NCBI RefSeq assembly: GCF_023746555.1
Contig: NZ_CP098755.1
Span: 1,082,001 to 1,146,000 of the forward strand
DNA: 64,000 nt
Origin: Brevibacillus ruminantium
GTDB taxonomy: Bacteria > Bacillota > Bacilli > Brevibacillales > Brevibacillaceae
Direction: 5' to 3'
How positions within the stretch are numbered: the stretch's first letter is position 1; each line of letters starts with the position of its first letter. The notes beneath the pieces were generated by a model. It ran no database searches and was not told where the DNA came from. It saw only the letters and a list, made by a program, of their open reading frames with translations. The translations under genes and the position numbers were made by a program. Shown here piece by piece: positions 19,345-28,554 of the stretch.

Positions 19345-20441
19345 ATCCATACGCTCCCAGGCAAATAAGTGTGCTGCAATACATCTTTTTCATCCATGGA
19401 GCACAGGTCGGATTCTCTGTTTTGACACTTCCCCGTGAATTGGCCGAAATCGCCGGAACGGATGGTTGGATATCGATCATTCTGGGGTGGCTGCTCGCGG
19501 TTTTGGTTAGTCTGATCACCATCCAAACGATGAAAAGGTATCCCAATTCGACGATCCTGGATCTCCTGCCCCATTTATTCGGCAAATGGGGCGGGAAACT
19601 CATCACCGTGGTCACCTTACTCTATTTTTTCTTCGCGACGACAACGATTTTGCTGAGTATCGTTTCCCTTTTGAAGCTGTGGCTGCTGTCGCAAACTCCA
19701 TACTATTTGATCATGTTCCTGATTTTGGTTCCGGTTCTGTTTATCGTCGGCAAAGGGGTAAAGACATTGGCCCGTTATGCGGAATTGATTTTTTACCTCA
19801 GCTTATGGGTTCCGATCGTTTTGATTCTATCGATCAAGGAAATGCACTTTCTCTATCTGCTGCCCGTGTGGAAAGCGGGACTTCAACCGGTTCTGAAGGC
19901 TGTACCGACTACCATTATTGCTTTCCTCGGATTTGAGATCGCTTTTTTTCTTTATCCCTATCTGCGGAAAAAACAATTTGCTTCCGTTGGTATCGTGATT
20001 GCCAATACTTTGTCCATGGGCGTTTTCTTGTTTGGCACGCTCGCAGCCTACGTCACGTTTAGCCCGGACGAGATCACCCATTTGGACTTCCCTGTCCTCA
20101 GCATGTGGAAAGTCATTGAATACCGCTTTTTGGAGCGTCTGGATCTTGTATTTCTCGCCTTCTATCTGTTTATCATCTCGACGTCCTGGATGCCGTACAT
20201 GTACTTTTCCGTCTTCTCACTTGGAAAACTGTGGAGACAATCATATGAGCGCGGGTATCTGATCGCTTTGATGCTGCTTTTAACCGCTGGAACGTATCTG
20301 TACACGCCCTCGTTTACGGATGTACAAAAGCTTCGTTTCGGTTGGAACTGGGCTGGAATGGTGTTTGGATATGCGGTTCCCGTCTTCCTGTGGGCCTATA
20401 CCCGGTTGTTTGACTACGTCAGTCAAAGGAGGATACCATGA
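19341..20441 (+). CDS. Spore germination protein, GerB family
   Basis: 366-residue permease-like B subunit with about 10 hydrophobic helices, opening with QISVLQYIFFIHGAQVGFSVLTLPRE. It overlaps the A gene by 4 nt (ATGA) and the C gene by 4 nt, so the operon is tightly coupled. Family role: germinant-binding membrane subunit in the inner spore membrane. Confidence 0.92.
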   Translation: MNPYAPRQISVLQYIFFIHGAQVGFSVLTLPRELAEIAGTDGWISIILGWLLAVLVSLITIQTMKRYPNSTILDLLPHLFGKWGGKLITVVTLLYFFFATTTILLSIVSLLKLWLLSQTPYYLIMFLILVPVLFIVGKGVKTLARYAELIFYLSLWVPIVLILSIKEMHFLYLLPVWKAGLQPVLKAVPTTIIAFLGFEIAFFLYPYLRKKQFASVGIVIANTLSMGVFLFGTLAAYVTFSPDEITHLDFPVLSMWKVIEYRFLERLDLVFLAFYLFIISTSWMPYMYFSVFSLGKLWRQSYERGYLIALMLLLTAGTYLYTPSFTDVQKLRFGWNWAGMVFGYAVPVFLWAYTRLFDYVSQRRIP

Positions 20442-21556
20442 CGCGCCGTTTGTCTATCTTCGCACTGACTGTTTGGCTGGCAATTTTGCCGGGCTGTTCG
20501 GATCGGATCAATCTCGAGGATATTACCTTGACTCTGATGACCGGGATTGATCTAAACGAAAAAAATGAACTGCTTTTCTACATCGTTAGCCCGGTCTTTA
20601 ACAAAATCGCCAAAAGGAAAGTGGAGGAGTTTGGGGTTCGAGCAGACAGCGTAAAACAAGCGAGGGCAAGGATGGATACCCTGGTATCAGCTTTGACGGT
20701 TGAGGGGAAAACCCAAGTTTTGGCCCTTGGCAAGAGGCTGGTAGAACATCCCGACTGGTTCATTCTTCTCGACACCATCTATCGGGACGCCAGAGTGACG
20801 GTTAATTCGCGCATCGTAGTGGTAGATGGGCCTTTACATGACGTTTTTCACTTTAATCCGCCTGACAAGCCCATCATTCCCATCCATCTGACCAAACTGC
20901 TGGATACAGCCAATCGCCGCAATTATACCGTCAGGACGACAGCCAGCGAATTACGCAGCATGATGGCGGACAAAGGGATAACCCCGTCTGTGTCCGAATT
21001 CAAGAAATTGCATGCTGGCGTTGAAGTGATGGGCACCTCTCTTCTGGATAAGCACGGAAAGTACGCCACCAGGCTGCTTCCCAAAGATACGGTTCTGCTG
21101 CAGACCCTGACGCATGGAAAAAAAGGAGAAACTATTATCACCATACAGGTTCCTGATCATCTCAATCCGAACCGGCTCATCAAACCAAAGCTCACCTTTT
21201 TTGCCAAGGATATCTCCAGAAAGATTAAAACCGGCTATCAGAATGGCCAATTTGAATTCGATGTGAAGATCAAAATGAATATCTCTATCTCTGAGCGGCT
21301 GTTTGCGTTTGATGTAACCAAACAGCGCAAGGAACTAGAGAAGCTGGTGAAGGAGGAACTGGCCAAAAGATATACAAAGCTGATTCATCAATGGCAGAAG
21401 CTTCAACTTGATCCGGTTGGCTTTGGACAATACGCGAGAGCCTATCAGTACAAAGAATGGAAAAAGGTAGAGGACGATTGGCCCAAAGCCTTTTCGCAGG
21501 CGAAGGTGAAGGTTACCCCAATCATTTTCATCAAAGGGAACGGAATCATCGATTAA
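20438..21556 (+). CDS. Spore germination lipoprotein, GerC family
   Basis: 372-residue lipoprotein; signal MTRRLSIFALTVWLAILPGC gives Cys20. The body carries the Ger(x)C pattern (DRINLEDITLTLMTGIDLNEKNELLFYIVSPVF). It ends the plus-strand gerABC operon. A strong bidirectional hairpin separates it from the convergent mtnD. Confidence 0.92.
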   Translation: MTRRLSIFALTVWLAILPGCSDRINLEDITLTLMTGIDLNEKNELLFYIVSPVFNKIAKRKVEEFGVRADSVKQARARMDTLVSALTVEGKTQVLALGKRLVEHPDWFILLDTIYRDARVTVNSRIVVVDGPLHDVFHFNPPDKPIIPIHLTKLLDTANRRNYTVRTTASELRSMMADKGITPSVSEFKKLHAGVEVMGTSLLDKHGKYATRLLPKDTVLLQTLTHGKKGETIITIQVPDHLNPNRLIKPKLTFFAKDISRKIKTGYQNGQFEFDVKIKMNISISERLFAFDVTKQRKELEKLVKEELAKRYTKLIHQWQKLQLDPVGFGQYARAYQYKEWKKVEDDWPKAFSQAKVKVTPIIFIKGNGIID

Positions 21557-21562
21557 GCAAAC

Positions 21563-21610
21563 ATGCCCCCTCTTCCGGCAAAAAGGTTTGCGGAGAAGAG
21601 AGGGCATGTG
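21563..21610. terminator. Bidirectional terminator between gerC and mtnD
   Basis: Long hairpin ACATGCCCCCTCTTCCG / CGGAGAAGAGAGGGCATGT around AAAAAGGTTTG, between convergent genes. The plus side ends in a weak T-run (CTCATTTTCTT). Confidence 0.75.
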
Positions 21611-21619
21611 CTCATTTTC

Positions 21620-22129
21620 TTAATAGATCGCTTCCCAGCCTGCAGGGGTTACAAACAGGCGGATCGCTTTGATCTTGCGGTCATCCATCAGGGTGAAGTA
21701 GTGGCGGTAGTTCGGAGGAACGGAGATCAGATCGCCCGGCTCCAGCTCGGCGTCAAAGTAACGGCCGTCTTTGCCCTTGATAGCAAAAATACCGTGACCG
21801 TCCACGCAGAAGCGGCACTCGTCGTCTGTGTGATGATGCTCCCCTTTGAATTTTACCAGCAATTCGTCCAGGTTTGGCGTCTTGTCGGACAGCACGATGA
21901 TGTCGGCTGTCAGATAACCGCGGCGTTGGCTGATGGCGTCAATTTCCGGTTTGAAAGCATCCAGAATTTGTTGCTTTTCTTCATCGGTCGGGCTGTAGTT
22001 GTTGCGGAGCTGCTCATCCAGACGATCTACACCCCAGCGTTCGTAAATGATCCCCTGTGTTTCCAAAAAGGAGATCACATCTTCTCCCGTCAGATACTCG
22101 TTGTTGTCGTGAAAACGTACTTTTGCCAT
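21620..22129 (-). CDS. mtnD: Acireductone dioxygenase
   Basis: 169-residue cupin of methionine salvage; with Fe it makes 2-keto-4-methylthiobutyrate and formate from acireductone and O2. Metal ligands are visible in the GEHHHTDDECRF segment and the later YRHYF histidine. Start has GGGAGG at 7 nt. Last gene of mtnWXBD. Confidence 0.96.
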   Translation of the reverse strand: MAKVRFHDNNEYLTGEDVISFLETQGIIYERWGVDRLDEQLRNNYSPTDEEKQQILDAFKPEIDAISQRRGYLTADIIVLSDKTPNLDELLVKFKGEHHHTDDECRFCVDGHGIFAIKGKDGRYFDAELEPGDLISVPPNYRHYFTLMDDRKIKAIRLFVTPAGWEAIY

Positions 22130-22155
22130 GCGAATACCTCCCTTATGATGGTTGT

Positions 22156-22803
22156 TTATGGTGTAACCACAGCGGCTTGGCGAAGCTGCAGCCAGCGCGC
22201 GTGATATTCAAACAGAAATTCAAAGGCTTCGAGATGACGTTTGGCTGCAAAATCGCTGTCGCCCCAAGCGTAGATGCCGTGATTGCGAATCAGCACACCG
22301 GGGATTTCCGGCGTAATCACCTTGTCAATGGCTGAGGCGAGCGTAGGAATATCGGCAAAATTCTCGACAATCGGAACAGTGATGCGAGCATTTTCTTCCC
22401 AGATGCCCAGTCCCTTGATCAACTCCTGACCCTGAATGGAGAAGGCGCGCTGACTGAAGTATAGCTCGGAAATCAGGTTGTTCCATACGGTATGAACATG
22501 GAAGCAGGCCTGTGCCTTGGGAATGATACGGTAGACGACGGCGTGAATCATCGTTTCGGCTGAAGGCTTGAGCGAGGTAGGCTCCACCGGTTTGGAATCT
22601 CCGTCTACGACCAGGTAGTCCTCCGGGGACAGCTTGGTTTTATCTTTGCCGCTCGCTGTTACGGCGAAGTGAAGCGGGTCATCGCTCAATTTGATCGAGA
22701 GATTGCCGCTGGTTCCGGGAAACCAGTCCCGGCGGGCAAATGTCAGCTTGGCTTCGTCCAGGCGGCGGAAAGCATCCAAGCGTTGTTCCAATGTTGTGCT
22801 CAT
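22156..22803 (-). CDS. mtnB: Methylthioribulose-1-phosphate dehydratase
   Basis: 215-residue class II aldolase-fold zinc enzyme of methionine salvage. The fold is shown by the GTSGNLSIKL segment, the HVHTVW zinc-ligand pair and the later LIRNHGIYAWG histidine. ATGA overlaps the mtnX stop, and AGGAGG lies 10 nt upstream inside mtnX, so the two are translationally coupled. Confidence 0.96.
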   Translation of the reverse strand: MSTTLEQRLDAFRRLDEAKLTFARRDWFPGTSGNLSIKLSDDPLHFAVTASGKDKTKLSPEDYLVVDGDSKPVEPTSLKPSAETMIHAVVYRIIPKAQACFHVHTVWNNLISELYFSQRAFSIQGQELIKGLGIWEENARITVPIVENFADIPTLASAIDKVITPEIPGVLIRNHGIYAWGDSDFAAKRHLEAFEFLFEYHARWLQLRQAAVVTP

Positions 22804-23477
22804 GTTGATAGAACCTCCTGTTGGTGTTTCAACTCCTGCAAAATAGCGATGACATCATGAAACGTGGAGAACGGCCGGTAGGGAAGTCCCAGCTCCTCGC
22901 TTTTTTGTTCCAGCAGCGAACGCGCGATGACAAAGTCAGCAATTTTGGCACCGGCCAGGTCGGTAATGGAGTCACCGATCACAATGCGGTAGTAGTGCTC
23001 AGGATCGTAGCGGCGGATAATCGTTGTCTTGCACATGCCGCAGCGATTCTGGCATTGCTCGTCACAGCTATGCGGCCAGGTAATGGTGATCCGCGGTCCG
23101 CTGAAATCACTGCCGTTGCAATAAATCGGTACATCAAGCTCATACGGCGCGAGGATCGGCTCGACGAAAAAGTCGATGCCGCCGCTGGTGATTAACAGCT
23201 CGATGCCCTGCTCCCGACAAAAATGGACGAACTCGGCAAAGCCGGGACGAATCGTTGCTTCCGCGACGATAAAGTCGATGATCTCTTGTTTCAACTCGGA
23301 GGGGAGCAGTTGAAACAACGCTCCGACTCCCTCCTGGATCGAGACTTTTTGGGTGAGAATCTGTTCGATCAGCTCTTCTCTCTCAGGTGGTGCATAACGG
23401 CGCATGATCGCCACGATATTGTCTTTTTCCGTAATCGTCCCATCAAAATCGCAGAACAACACGAGTTGTTTACTCAT
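22800..23477 (-). CDS. mtnX: 2-hydroxy-3-keto-5-methylthiopentenyl-1-phosphate phosphatase
   Basis: 225-residue HAD-superfamily phosphatase: motif I LFCDFDGTITEKDN at residues 6-20, motif II ITSGG and motif III GDSITDLAGAKIAD. It follows MtnW in the Bacillus-type pathway, in which the enolase and phosphatase are separate proteins instead of a fused MtnC. Start 23477 is chosen: its ATG overlaps the mtnW TAA by one base (TAATG), with GGGGGGCGAAG upstream. The ORF opens 15 nt earlier without support. Confidence 0.95.
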   Translation of the reverse strand: MSKQLVLFCDFDGTITEKDNIVAIMRRYAPPEREELIEQILTQKVSIQEGVGALFQLLPSELKQEIIDFIVAEATIRPGFAEFVHFCREQGIELLITSGGIDFFVEPILAPYELDVPIYCNGSDFSGPRITITWPHSCDEQCQNRCGMCKTTIIRRYDPEHYYRIVIGDSITDLAGAKIADFVIARSLLEQKSEELGLPYRPFSTFHDVIAILQELKHQQEVLST

Positions 23478-24688
23478 TACTTCGCCCCCCATTTTGCAAG
23501 AGCTTGTGCCAGCTCGGTGGAAGCGGCTGCGGCTTCCTCCAATGTTTGGCCGGCGACGACCGCATCAATGGCGGCGACAAATGCACGCGCACCGGCGGTG
23601 GCACCTCCAGGATGTCCGTGAATCCCGCCACCGGCGTTGACGACCTGGTTCAATCCGAAGTCTTCGTACAACTGGGGAACAAGCCCTGGGTGTATACCAG
23701 CCGATGGTACGGGGAAGGATTGGCGCAGTGATCCAAATGGCTGGATCAAATGCTGGGACAGTTGAAGTGCTTCGTCTTTGTTCAGCGCCACATTGCCATA
23801 GGGGGACGGGAAGAGCACCAGGTCCGCCCCGGCGACTCTCATAAGCTTGCCCAGCAATAGCGGCGTCGCGATTCCGTAATCGGGCGAGGGGTAAAATGCG
23901 CCTGCCAACGCGGGATGCGCCATGATTGGCACCTGGATGTCCGGATCTGCGGCAAGACGGTGAAGCGCGTCGTAGCCAAAAGCGAGCACGTTGAACAGCA
24001 GGCAGTCCGCTCCTGCGTCAACAGCGCGCTTGGCACGTTCATTCAGGTCGTGAATTGGACCGGTGAGATTGGCTGCGTACAGAACAGCTTTGCCTGTTTC
24101 CGCCTCCGTTTCCCGGGCAATTTGTTTAAAGGCACGAATGCGCTCCAGAAAAGGTGCGCGGTCGTCTGCAAAAAAAATCTCGTCATCCTTGACCAGATCG
24201 ACCCCGCCGAGTGCCTGGGCGCGAAACTGTGTTTTCAAATCGTCAAACGGCAATCCCAGGCAGGACTTGAAAATGCTCATCAGCAGGGGGCGATCGTGAA
24301 TGCCAAGTCGCTCACGCAGACCGCTGATGCCGTATTTTGGTCCGGGAAAAGAAGAGAGAAGCGAGTCCGGGAAATCGATATCGACCAGCTTGATTTTGCC
24401 GTCCATGGATAATTTGCCGAAGATGCCGGTCAACAAGGAAGGAATATCTGCCGTAAAGTTACGGAGCGGGTAGCTGACGGTAATCAGACCGCGGCTCTCG
24501 CCATTTTCTGCAGTCTCCAGCACCTGGGAGCTGACTGCTTCTCCCAGATAGGGCTTCAGTTCTTCCTGTTTGGCTGCGGGCAGATCAGTCCAACTGCCGA
24601 CGGTCATGCCGACAGCGATGGCTTCCGCCTTTTTTTGCAGGTCTTTGGCCTGCGTCAGATAGGTAACGAGGATGCGCGGCTCACTCAT
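23477..24688 (-). CDS. mtnW: 2,3-diketo-5-methylthiopentyl-1-phosphate enolase (RuBisCO-like protein)
   Basis: 403-residue RuBisCO-like protein; enolises the diketone phosphate in methionine salvage. Large-subunit-fold landmarks are present: GGVDLVKDDE (metal-ligand loop where RuBisCO has the carbamylated Lys), GLRERLGIHDRPL and the phosphate-binding GGIHGHPGG. As in the family, it lacks carboxylase activity. First gene of mtnWXBD behind a SAM-I riboswitch. Confidence 0.96.
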   Translation of the reverse strand: MSEPRILVTYLTQAKDLQKKAEAIAVGMTVGSWTDLPAAKQEELKPYLGEAVSSQVLETAENGESRGLITVSYPLRNFTADIPSLLTGIFGKLSMDGKIKLVDIDFPDSLLSSFPGPKYGISGLRERLGIHDRPLLMSIFKSCLGLPFDDLKTQFRAQALGGVDLVKDDEIFFADDRAPFLERIRAFKQIARETEAETGKAVLYAANLTGPIHDLNERAKRAVDAGADCLLFNVLAFGYDALHRLAADPDIQVPIMAHPALAGAFYPSPDYGIATPLLLGKLMRVAGADLVLFPSPYGNVALNKDEALQLSQHLIQPFGSLRQSFPVPSAGIHPGLVPQLYEDFGLNQVVNAGGGIHGHPGGATAGARAFVAAIDAVVAGQTLEEAAAASTELAQALAKWGAK

Positions 24689-24742
24689 TGAGAAACCCTC
24701 CTTTTCTTCACTGCATTACTGACTACCATGTGGAGAACACGT

Positions 24743-24950
24743 AAAAAGCCTCCCCTTCGCGAGGGGAGGCGTTCGTTCGGTAACGTTTTCGTCTCCTCTC
24801 ATCTCTCGGTTCAGAGTCGAAACAACCCGACGTTTATCGCGGAGTACGACTCTCACCGTTGGAATTAGCACCGTTTCGCCTGCCAAAATGGAAAGCGCCG
24901 GTTGCCGGGCATCATAGGGCCAGTCCCTCAGCCAGCTCACGATAAGAGTG
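24743..24950 (-). promoter_or_regulatory. SAM-I riboswitch (S-box) of mtnWXBD
   Basis: Minus strand carries the S-box core: CTCTTATCGTGAGCTGGCTG, then GAGGGACTGGCCCTATGATG, CCCGGCAACC and GGTGCTAATTCC. It ends in a terminator GCCTCCCC / GGGGAGGC with T-run at 24770-24743. Established behaviour: SAM binding favours the terminator, so the operon is on when methionine/SAM is low. Confidence 0.95.
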
Positions 24951-24988
24951 ATATGTGTTTTTATGTGATTAGTCTAGCGATATCCCTA

Positions 24989-25017
24989 ATCATAAGACGT
25001 TCGTAATCTTCAGTCAA
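24989..25017 (-). promoter_or_regulatory. SigA-type promoter of the mtnWXBD leader
   Basis: -35 TTGACT (25017-25012), 17-nt spacer, -10 TATGAT (24994-24989) on the minus strand, about 40 nt before the riboswitch begins. Confidence 0.8.
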
Positions 25018-25145
25018 CCCTGCAATTGGTCGGGCAGAGATGAGGAGGCGAGCAGGATAGACTCTTTCTCAGTAGCCAGAATCGCGAGGCAAGACAGTTA
25101 CCTTAGCCGGCAGAAGAATTCAGAAGAAAAAATGGGAAGGACACC

Positions 25146-25172
25146 TGAAACTTTTTGCAGAATCGAGCGTGG
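25146..25172 (+). promoter_or_regulatory. ECF-type (autoregulatory) promoter of the sigma operon
   Basis: TGAAAC (25146-25151), then TTTTT and exactly 16 nt to CGTGG (25168-25172). This matches the Bacillus ECF pattern (TGAAAC-N16-CGTc/a). It lies 25 nt before the sigma-factor start, as expected for autoregulation. Confidence 0.7.
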
Positions 25173-25196
25173 TATCAGGAGAAAGGGTGTGAAGGA

Positions 25197-25718
25197 ATGA
25201 GAAAGGCAGGGGTGGAGGAGGTGTACCGCCTGCATGTCAACGATATTTACCGCTATCTCCGCAAACTGACCGGTGATGCCGGTCTCGCGGAGGATTTGAC
25301 GCAGGAAACCTTTTTCCGCGCCTTTCAGCACCTGGATACCTATCGGGGAGAAAAGGTTCGCCCCTGGCTGTTCAAGGTTGCGTACCACGCATTTATCGAT
25401 TGGCATCGCAAGCAAAAGCGAAAGCCGGAATACTTGACCGATGCATTTCCCGATCAGGCAGATCAGAGGGCAGCGAGTCCGGAGGCTGCGGTCGTTCTTC
25501 AAGAGACATTTGCCTCTGTGCAGGATGCGCTGGATGCGCTGCCGGAAAAACAGCGGCAGTCGCTGCTTCTCTATGCCGGGAAGCTAAGCTATGCGGAAAT
25601 TTCGGATGTCCTCGGGATCGATGTAGCGGATGTGAAGCGGTCCCTCTATCGGGGACGTGTGAAGATGCGAAAATGGTGGAGGGATAATCAGGATGACAGA
25701 TGCGGACAGGATGAATAG
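25197..25718 (+). CDS. ECF-family RNA polymerase sigma factor
   Basis: 173-residue sigma factor with region 2 (AEDLTQETFFRAFQHLDTY, then the PWLFKVAYHAFIDWHRK -10-binding helix) and region 4 helix-turn-helix (LPEKQRQSLLLYAGKLSYAEI, then VADVKRSLYRGRVKMRKW). The partner encoded next is a YhdL-like anti-sigma, which suggests a SigM-like cell-envelope stress unit, though the group cannot be fixed by eye. Start 25197 is preceded by AAAGGG; a GTG start 15 nt later is possible. An ECF-type promoter lies immediately upstream. Confidence 0.9.
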   Translation: MRKAGVEEVYRLHVNDIYRYLRKLTGDAGLAEDLTQETFFRAFQHLDTYRGEKVRPWLFKVAYHAFIDWHRKQKRKPEYLTDAFPDQADQRAASPEAAVVLQETFASVQDALDALPEKQRQSLLLYAGKLSYAEISDVLGIDVADVKRSLYRGRVKMRKWWRDNQDDRCGQDE

Positions 25719-26886
25719 GGAGCGGGAAGAGATGCTCTTGGCGTATCTGCGCGGCGAGCTGAGCGCGCAGGAAGAAGCAGAGCTGCGGCAGCGCCTAGCC
25801 GATGATCCGGAGTATGCCGAGAGATTGGAAGAGCTACTGCTCGGAGAGGAAGAACCCTTGGAAAAAGGAAGTGACAAATCCTTGTTGGAGAGCTTGCCTG
25901 AAGACAAGCAGCGCGCGATCATCCGCCGGGGGAAGTGGAAAAGCAGGCTCTCAAATGCAGCCTATACGGTGGGAATTTCTCTGTTGATCGGGATTGCGGC
26001 ATGGCTCGTGAATTTCTGGATTGGCCGCTCCCTCTACGATGAGACCTATCGTGTCTCCAAAGATTTGGTCAACTTTACCCAGCCGGGAATTGAAGTGGGG
26101 AGCAGTGGTGCGCAGGTCGGTCTTTTGTACGGCAAAATTCAAATGGAAATGCGGGAGCGGATCGGAGGAGATAGGCAGCGGGTGGGGAGCTTTGAAACGA
26201 CCAATGTGCTCTACAAGGTTTCAGCCCGGCCTGTCTGGAATAACGGCTTCCGCGAGAAACACTTATTCTTTCTCTTCCCGCTGGAAAACACTCCTTCGCA
26301 GGATCACTCATATCGGCGTGATCCGGCGTGGTCTACCCTCGAAAAATTGCCGGAGGGTACCGTATCACAGCTGGCGATCTCTTTTGACCATTTGATGAGC
26401 CTAAGAGAGCTTTATCAATTCCTGGCGCCTTATGACCTGGATCTGACCTGGCTGGCAGTAGATACCGGACAGGAACGCAAACATGAAATGGCAAAAGAAG
26501 GCGTTGTTTTACTGTCTGCGGGTGAGATTTGGGGATATCCGGAAAATGGTCTTGACTTCGGGGAAGTTCCGATTATCGTCAGAGGGGAGGAGGAGCGCCG
26601 CACGGCTGCCTACGTGGCGGAGATGAAATACCTCGCGGAGCAGAAGCGCTTGAGTCAGTCGATTGCCGAGAGCCTGATTTTCCAAAGAGAGGGGGCGCAG
26701 ATACAGGAGCGCTATCAGTACCTCGAGGAAAACGGCGTAAAAATCTATGGTGTCGTAGTGACGGGAGCAACCAAAGAACTGCTCAGGCTCAAACAAGAGC
26801 CTTCAATTACAGCGGCATTTCTGGGGAAAATAGACTGGTGGAATTTGAATCACCCCAGTGCCTCTGGAGAGCAAAACAGCTGGTGA
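25693..26886 (+). CDS. Anti-sigma factor, membrane-anchored (YhdL-like)
   Basis: 397-residue regulator overlapping the sigma gene by 26 nt. The cytosolic N-terminus (residues 1-90) has LLAYLRGELSAQEEAELRQRL, the usual anti-sigma helix pair. A single membrane helix lies at about 97-115 (VGISLLIGIAAWLVNFW). The extracytosolic part has the sigma-regulator C-domain pattern of YhdL (LSQLAISFDHLMSLRELYQFLA-type segment). Likely holds the ECF factor at the membrane until an envelope signal arrives. Confidence 0.85.
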   Translation: MTDADRMNREREEMLLAYLRGELSAQEEAELRQRLADDPEYAERLEELLLGEEEPLEKGSDKSLLESLPEDKQRAIIRRGKWKSRLSNAAYTVGISLLIGIAAWLVNFWIGRSLYDETYRVSKDLVNFTQPGIEVGSSGAQVGLLYGKIQMEMRERIGGDRQRVGSFETTNVLYKVSARPVWNNGFREKHLFFLFPLENTPSQDHSYRRDPAWSTLEKLPEGTVSQLAISFDHLMSLRELYQFLAPYDLDLTWLAVDTGQERKHEMAKEGVVLLSAGEIWGYPENGLDFGEVPIIVRGEEERRTAAYVAEMKYLAEQKRLSQSIAESLIFQREGAQIQERYQYLEENGVKIYGVVVTGATKELLRLKQEPSITAAFLGKIDWWNLNHPSASGEQNSW

Positions 26887-26961
26887 AACGAACTGCCACG
26901 CGTACACGCAGAGCCAAGTCGATGACGAAGGCGAAAGCGGTGCGGCTTCCAAAAAAGAGTG

Positions 26962-26990
26962 TTGACAGCGTGCATTGGCGCGTGTATGAT
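26962..26990 (+). promoter_or_regulatory. SigA-type promoter of the mtnKA leader
   Basis: Perfect -35 TTGACA (26962-26967), 17-nt spacer, -10 TATGAT (26985-26990); start predicted near 26997, just before the riboswitch. Confidence 0.85.
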
Positions 26991-27017
26991 TCAAACTAAA
27001 TCAAAACTGCATACGTT

Positions 27018-27230
27018 GGATACCTTATCCAGAGAAGGTGGAGGGACTGGCCCGATGATACCCGGCAACCGACACAGCGCTTGCTTGTCAGCATGTTTGA
27101 CAGCGAAACAAAGCGATGTGCACGGTGCTAATTCCTGCAGAAGCAAAAGTATTCTGGAAGATAAGGGGGAGACGACACGCATAGCGCGTACGATACGACC
27201 TCTTTTCTTCGGGATAAGAGGTCTTTTTTA
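27018..27230 (+). promoter_or_regulatory. SAM-I riboswitch (S-box) of mtnKA
   Basis: Core elements CTTATCCAGAGAAGGTGGAG, GGACTGGCCCGATGATACCC, GGCAACC and GGTGCTAATTCC. A terminator hairpin GACCTCTT / AAGAGGTC with TTTTTT lies at 27197-27229, before mtnK. It is a second, independent S-box in the same pathway locus, divergent to the mtnWXBD one. Confidence 0.95.
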
Positions 27231-27324
27231 TGTAAAAAACGCCCTCATGACCGTTTTGTCTGGATTCGTTGAAAGAGGCATCGCTGGACATATATAAAAT
27301 GATAATGGGAGAGGAGAATAAGTC

Positions 27325-28554
27325 ATGGCGTATCGTGCGTTGACTGAACAAGAAGCAGTAGAGTATGTGAAAGAATTGCCCGGGCTGTTTGAAAAGGGAG
27401 CCACCCTGACTTCCCATGAGATCGGCGACGGCAACCTCAATCTGGTATTCCATATCAAGGAGGAAGCCACAGGCAAAAGCGTGATTGTCAAGCAGGCTCT
27501 GCCCTATGCGCGCGTCGTTGGTGAATCGTGGCCGTTGACGCTGGATCGTGCCCGCATCGAAAGCGAGGCCCTGCGCACCCAGTATAAATTCGTACCTGAC
27601 CTGGTCCCGCAGGTATATCACTTTGATCAGGAGCTGGCCTTGACGGTCATGGAGGATTTGAGCGATCACATCCTGATGCGCAAAGGCTTGATCGAAGGAA
27701 ACCGCTACCCTTATTTTGCCAAGCAAATCGGCCGCTTTCTCGCACATACGCTCTTCTTCACCTCAGACTTGGGCGCACATCCCTACGAGAAAAAAGCGCT
27801 TGTCAAAACATTTGTGAATCCGGAATTGTGCAAAATTACGGAAGACTTGGTATTTACCGATCCGTACGAAAATGCATCGACCAACAATTTCAATCCGCTG
27901 ATCAAAAAAGAAGTGGAGGAGATCTGGAAGAATAAGCCGCTTAAGCTGGAAATCGCCAAGCTGAAGCTGGACTTCCTGACCCGGGCCGAAGCGCTGCTGC
28001 ATGGCGATCTTCATACGGGCAGCATTTTTGTCACCGAGCAATCTACCAAGGTGATCGATCCGGAATTTGCCTACTATGGTCCGATCGGCTTTGATATCGG
28101 CGCTGTCGTCGCCAACCTGATTCTGAACTATGCGGGTCAGCATGGACTTCAGTCTGACAGAGGAAAACGGGAGGAGTACCGCGAATACCTGTTGACGACG
28201 GTGGAGGATGTCTGGAATGAATTTGTCTCCCAGTTTGTCCAGCTGTGGCATAAGCAGGCGAAGGAGCGCAGCGCCCACGTAGAGGGGCTTTGGCAAAGCT
28301 ATGTAAACCGGCTGATTCAGGACACCGCCGGGTTCGCTGGCTGTAAAATTCTTCGCCGTGTGATCGGACTTGCGGGAGTGGCAGACCTAAACAGCATTCA
28401 GGATGATCAGACCCGTGCGGAAGCCGAGCGTCTGGCGCTGCGCATCGGACAGGAACTGATTCTGAAGCGCAGCAGTATTGAAGAGTCGACCGATATCACC
28501 GATATCGTCCGGAATGTTACCACACGATTTGATCAGGAGGCAGCAACGGCATGA
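27325..28554 (+). CDS. mtnK: Methylthioribose kinase
   Basis: 409-residue kinase of methionine salvage (methylthioribose to its 1-phosphate), choline-kinase-like fold. Visible landmarks: [20 protein letters not shown] for the nucleotide site, [12 protein letters not shown] for the catalytic Asp loop and [18 protein letters not shown] for the metal-binding DPE loop. RBS GAGAGGAG. Cotranscribed with mtnA (4-nt overlap). Confidence 0.97.
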   Translation: MAYRALTEQEAVEYVKELPGLFEKGATLTSHEIGDGNLNLVFHIKEEATGKSVIVKQALPYARVVGESWPLTLDRARIESEALRTQYKFVPDLVPQVYHFDQELALTVMEDLSDHILMRKGLIEGNRYPYFAKQIGRFLAHTLFFTSDLGAHPYEKKALVKTFVNPELCKITEDLVFTDPYENASTNNFNPLIKKEVEEIWKNKPLKLEIAKLKLDFLTRAEALLHGDLHTGSIFVTEQSTKVIDPEFAYYGPIGFDIGAVVANLILNYAGQHGLQSDRGKREEYREYLLTTVEDVWNEFVSQFVQLWHKQAKERSAHVEGLWQSYVNRLIQDTAGFAGCKILRRVIGLAGVADLNSIQDDQTRAEAERLALRIGQELILKRSSIEESTDITDIVRNVTTRFDQEAATA

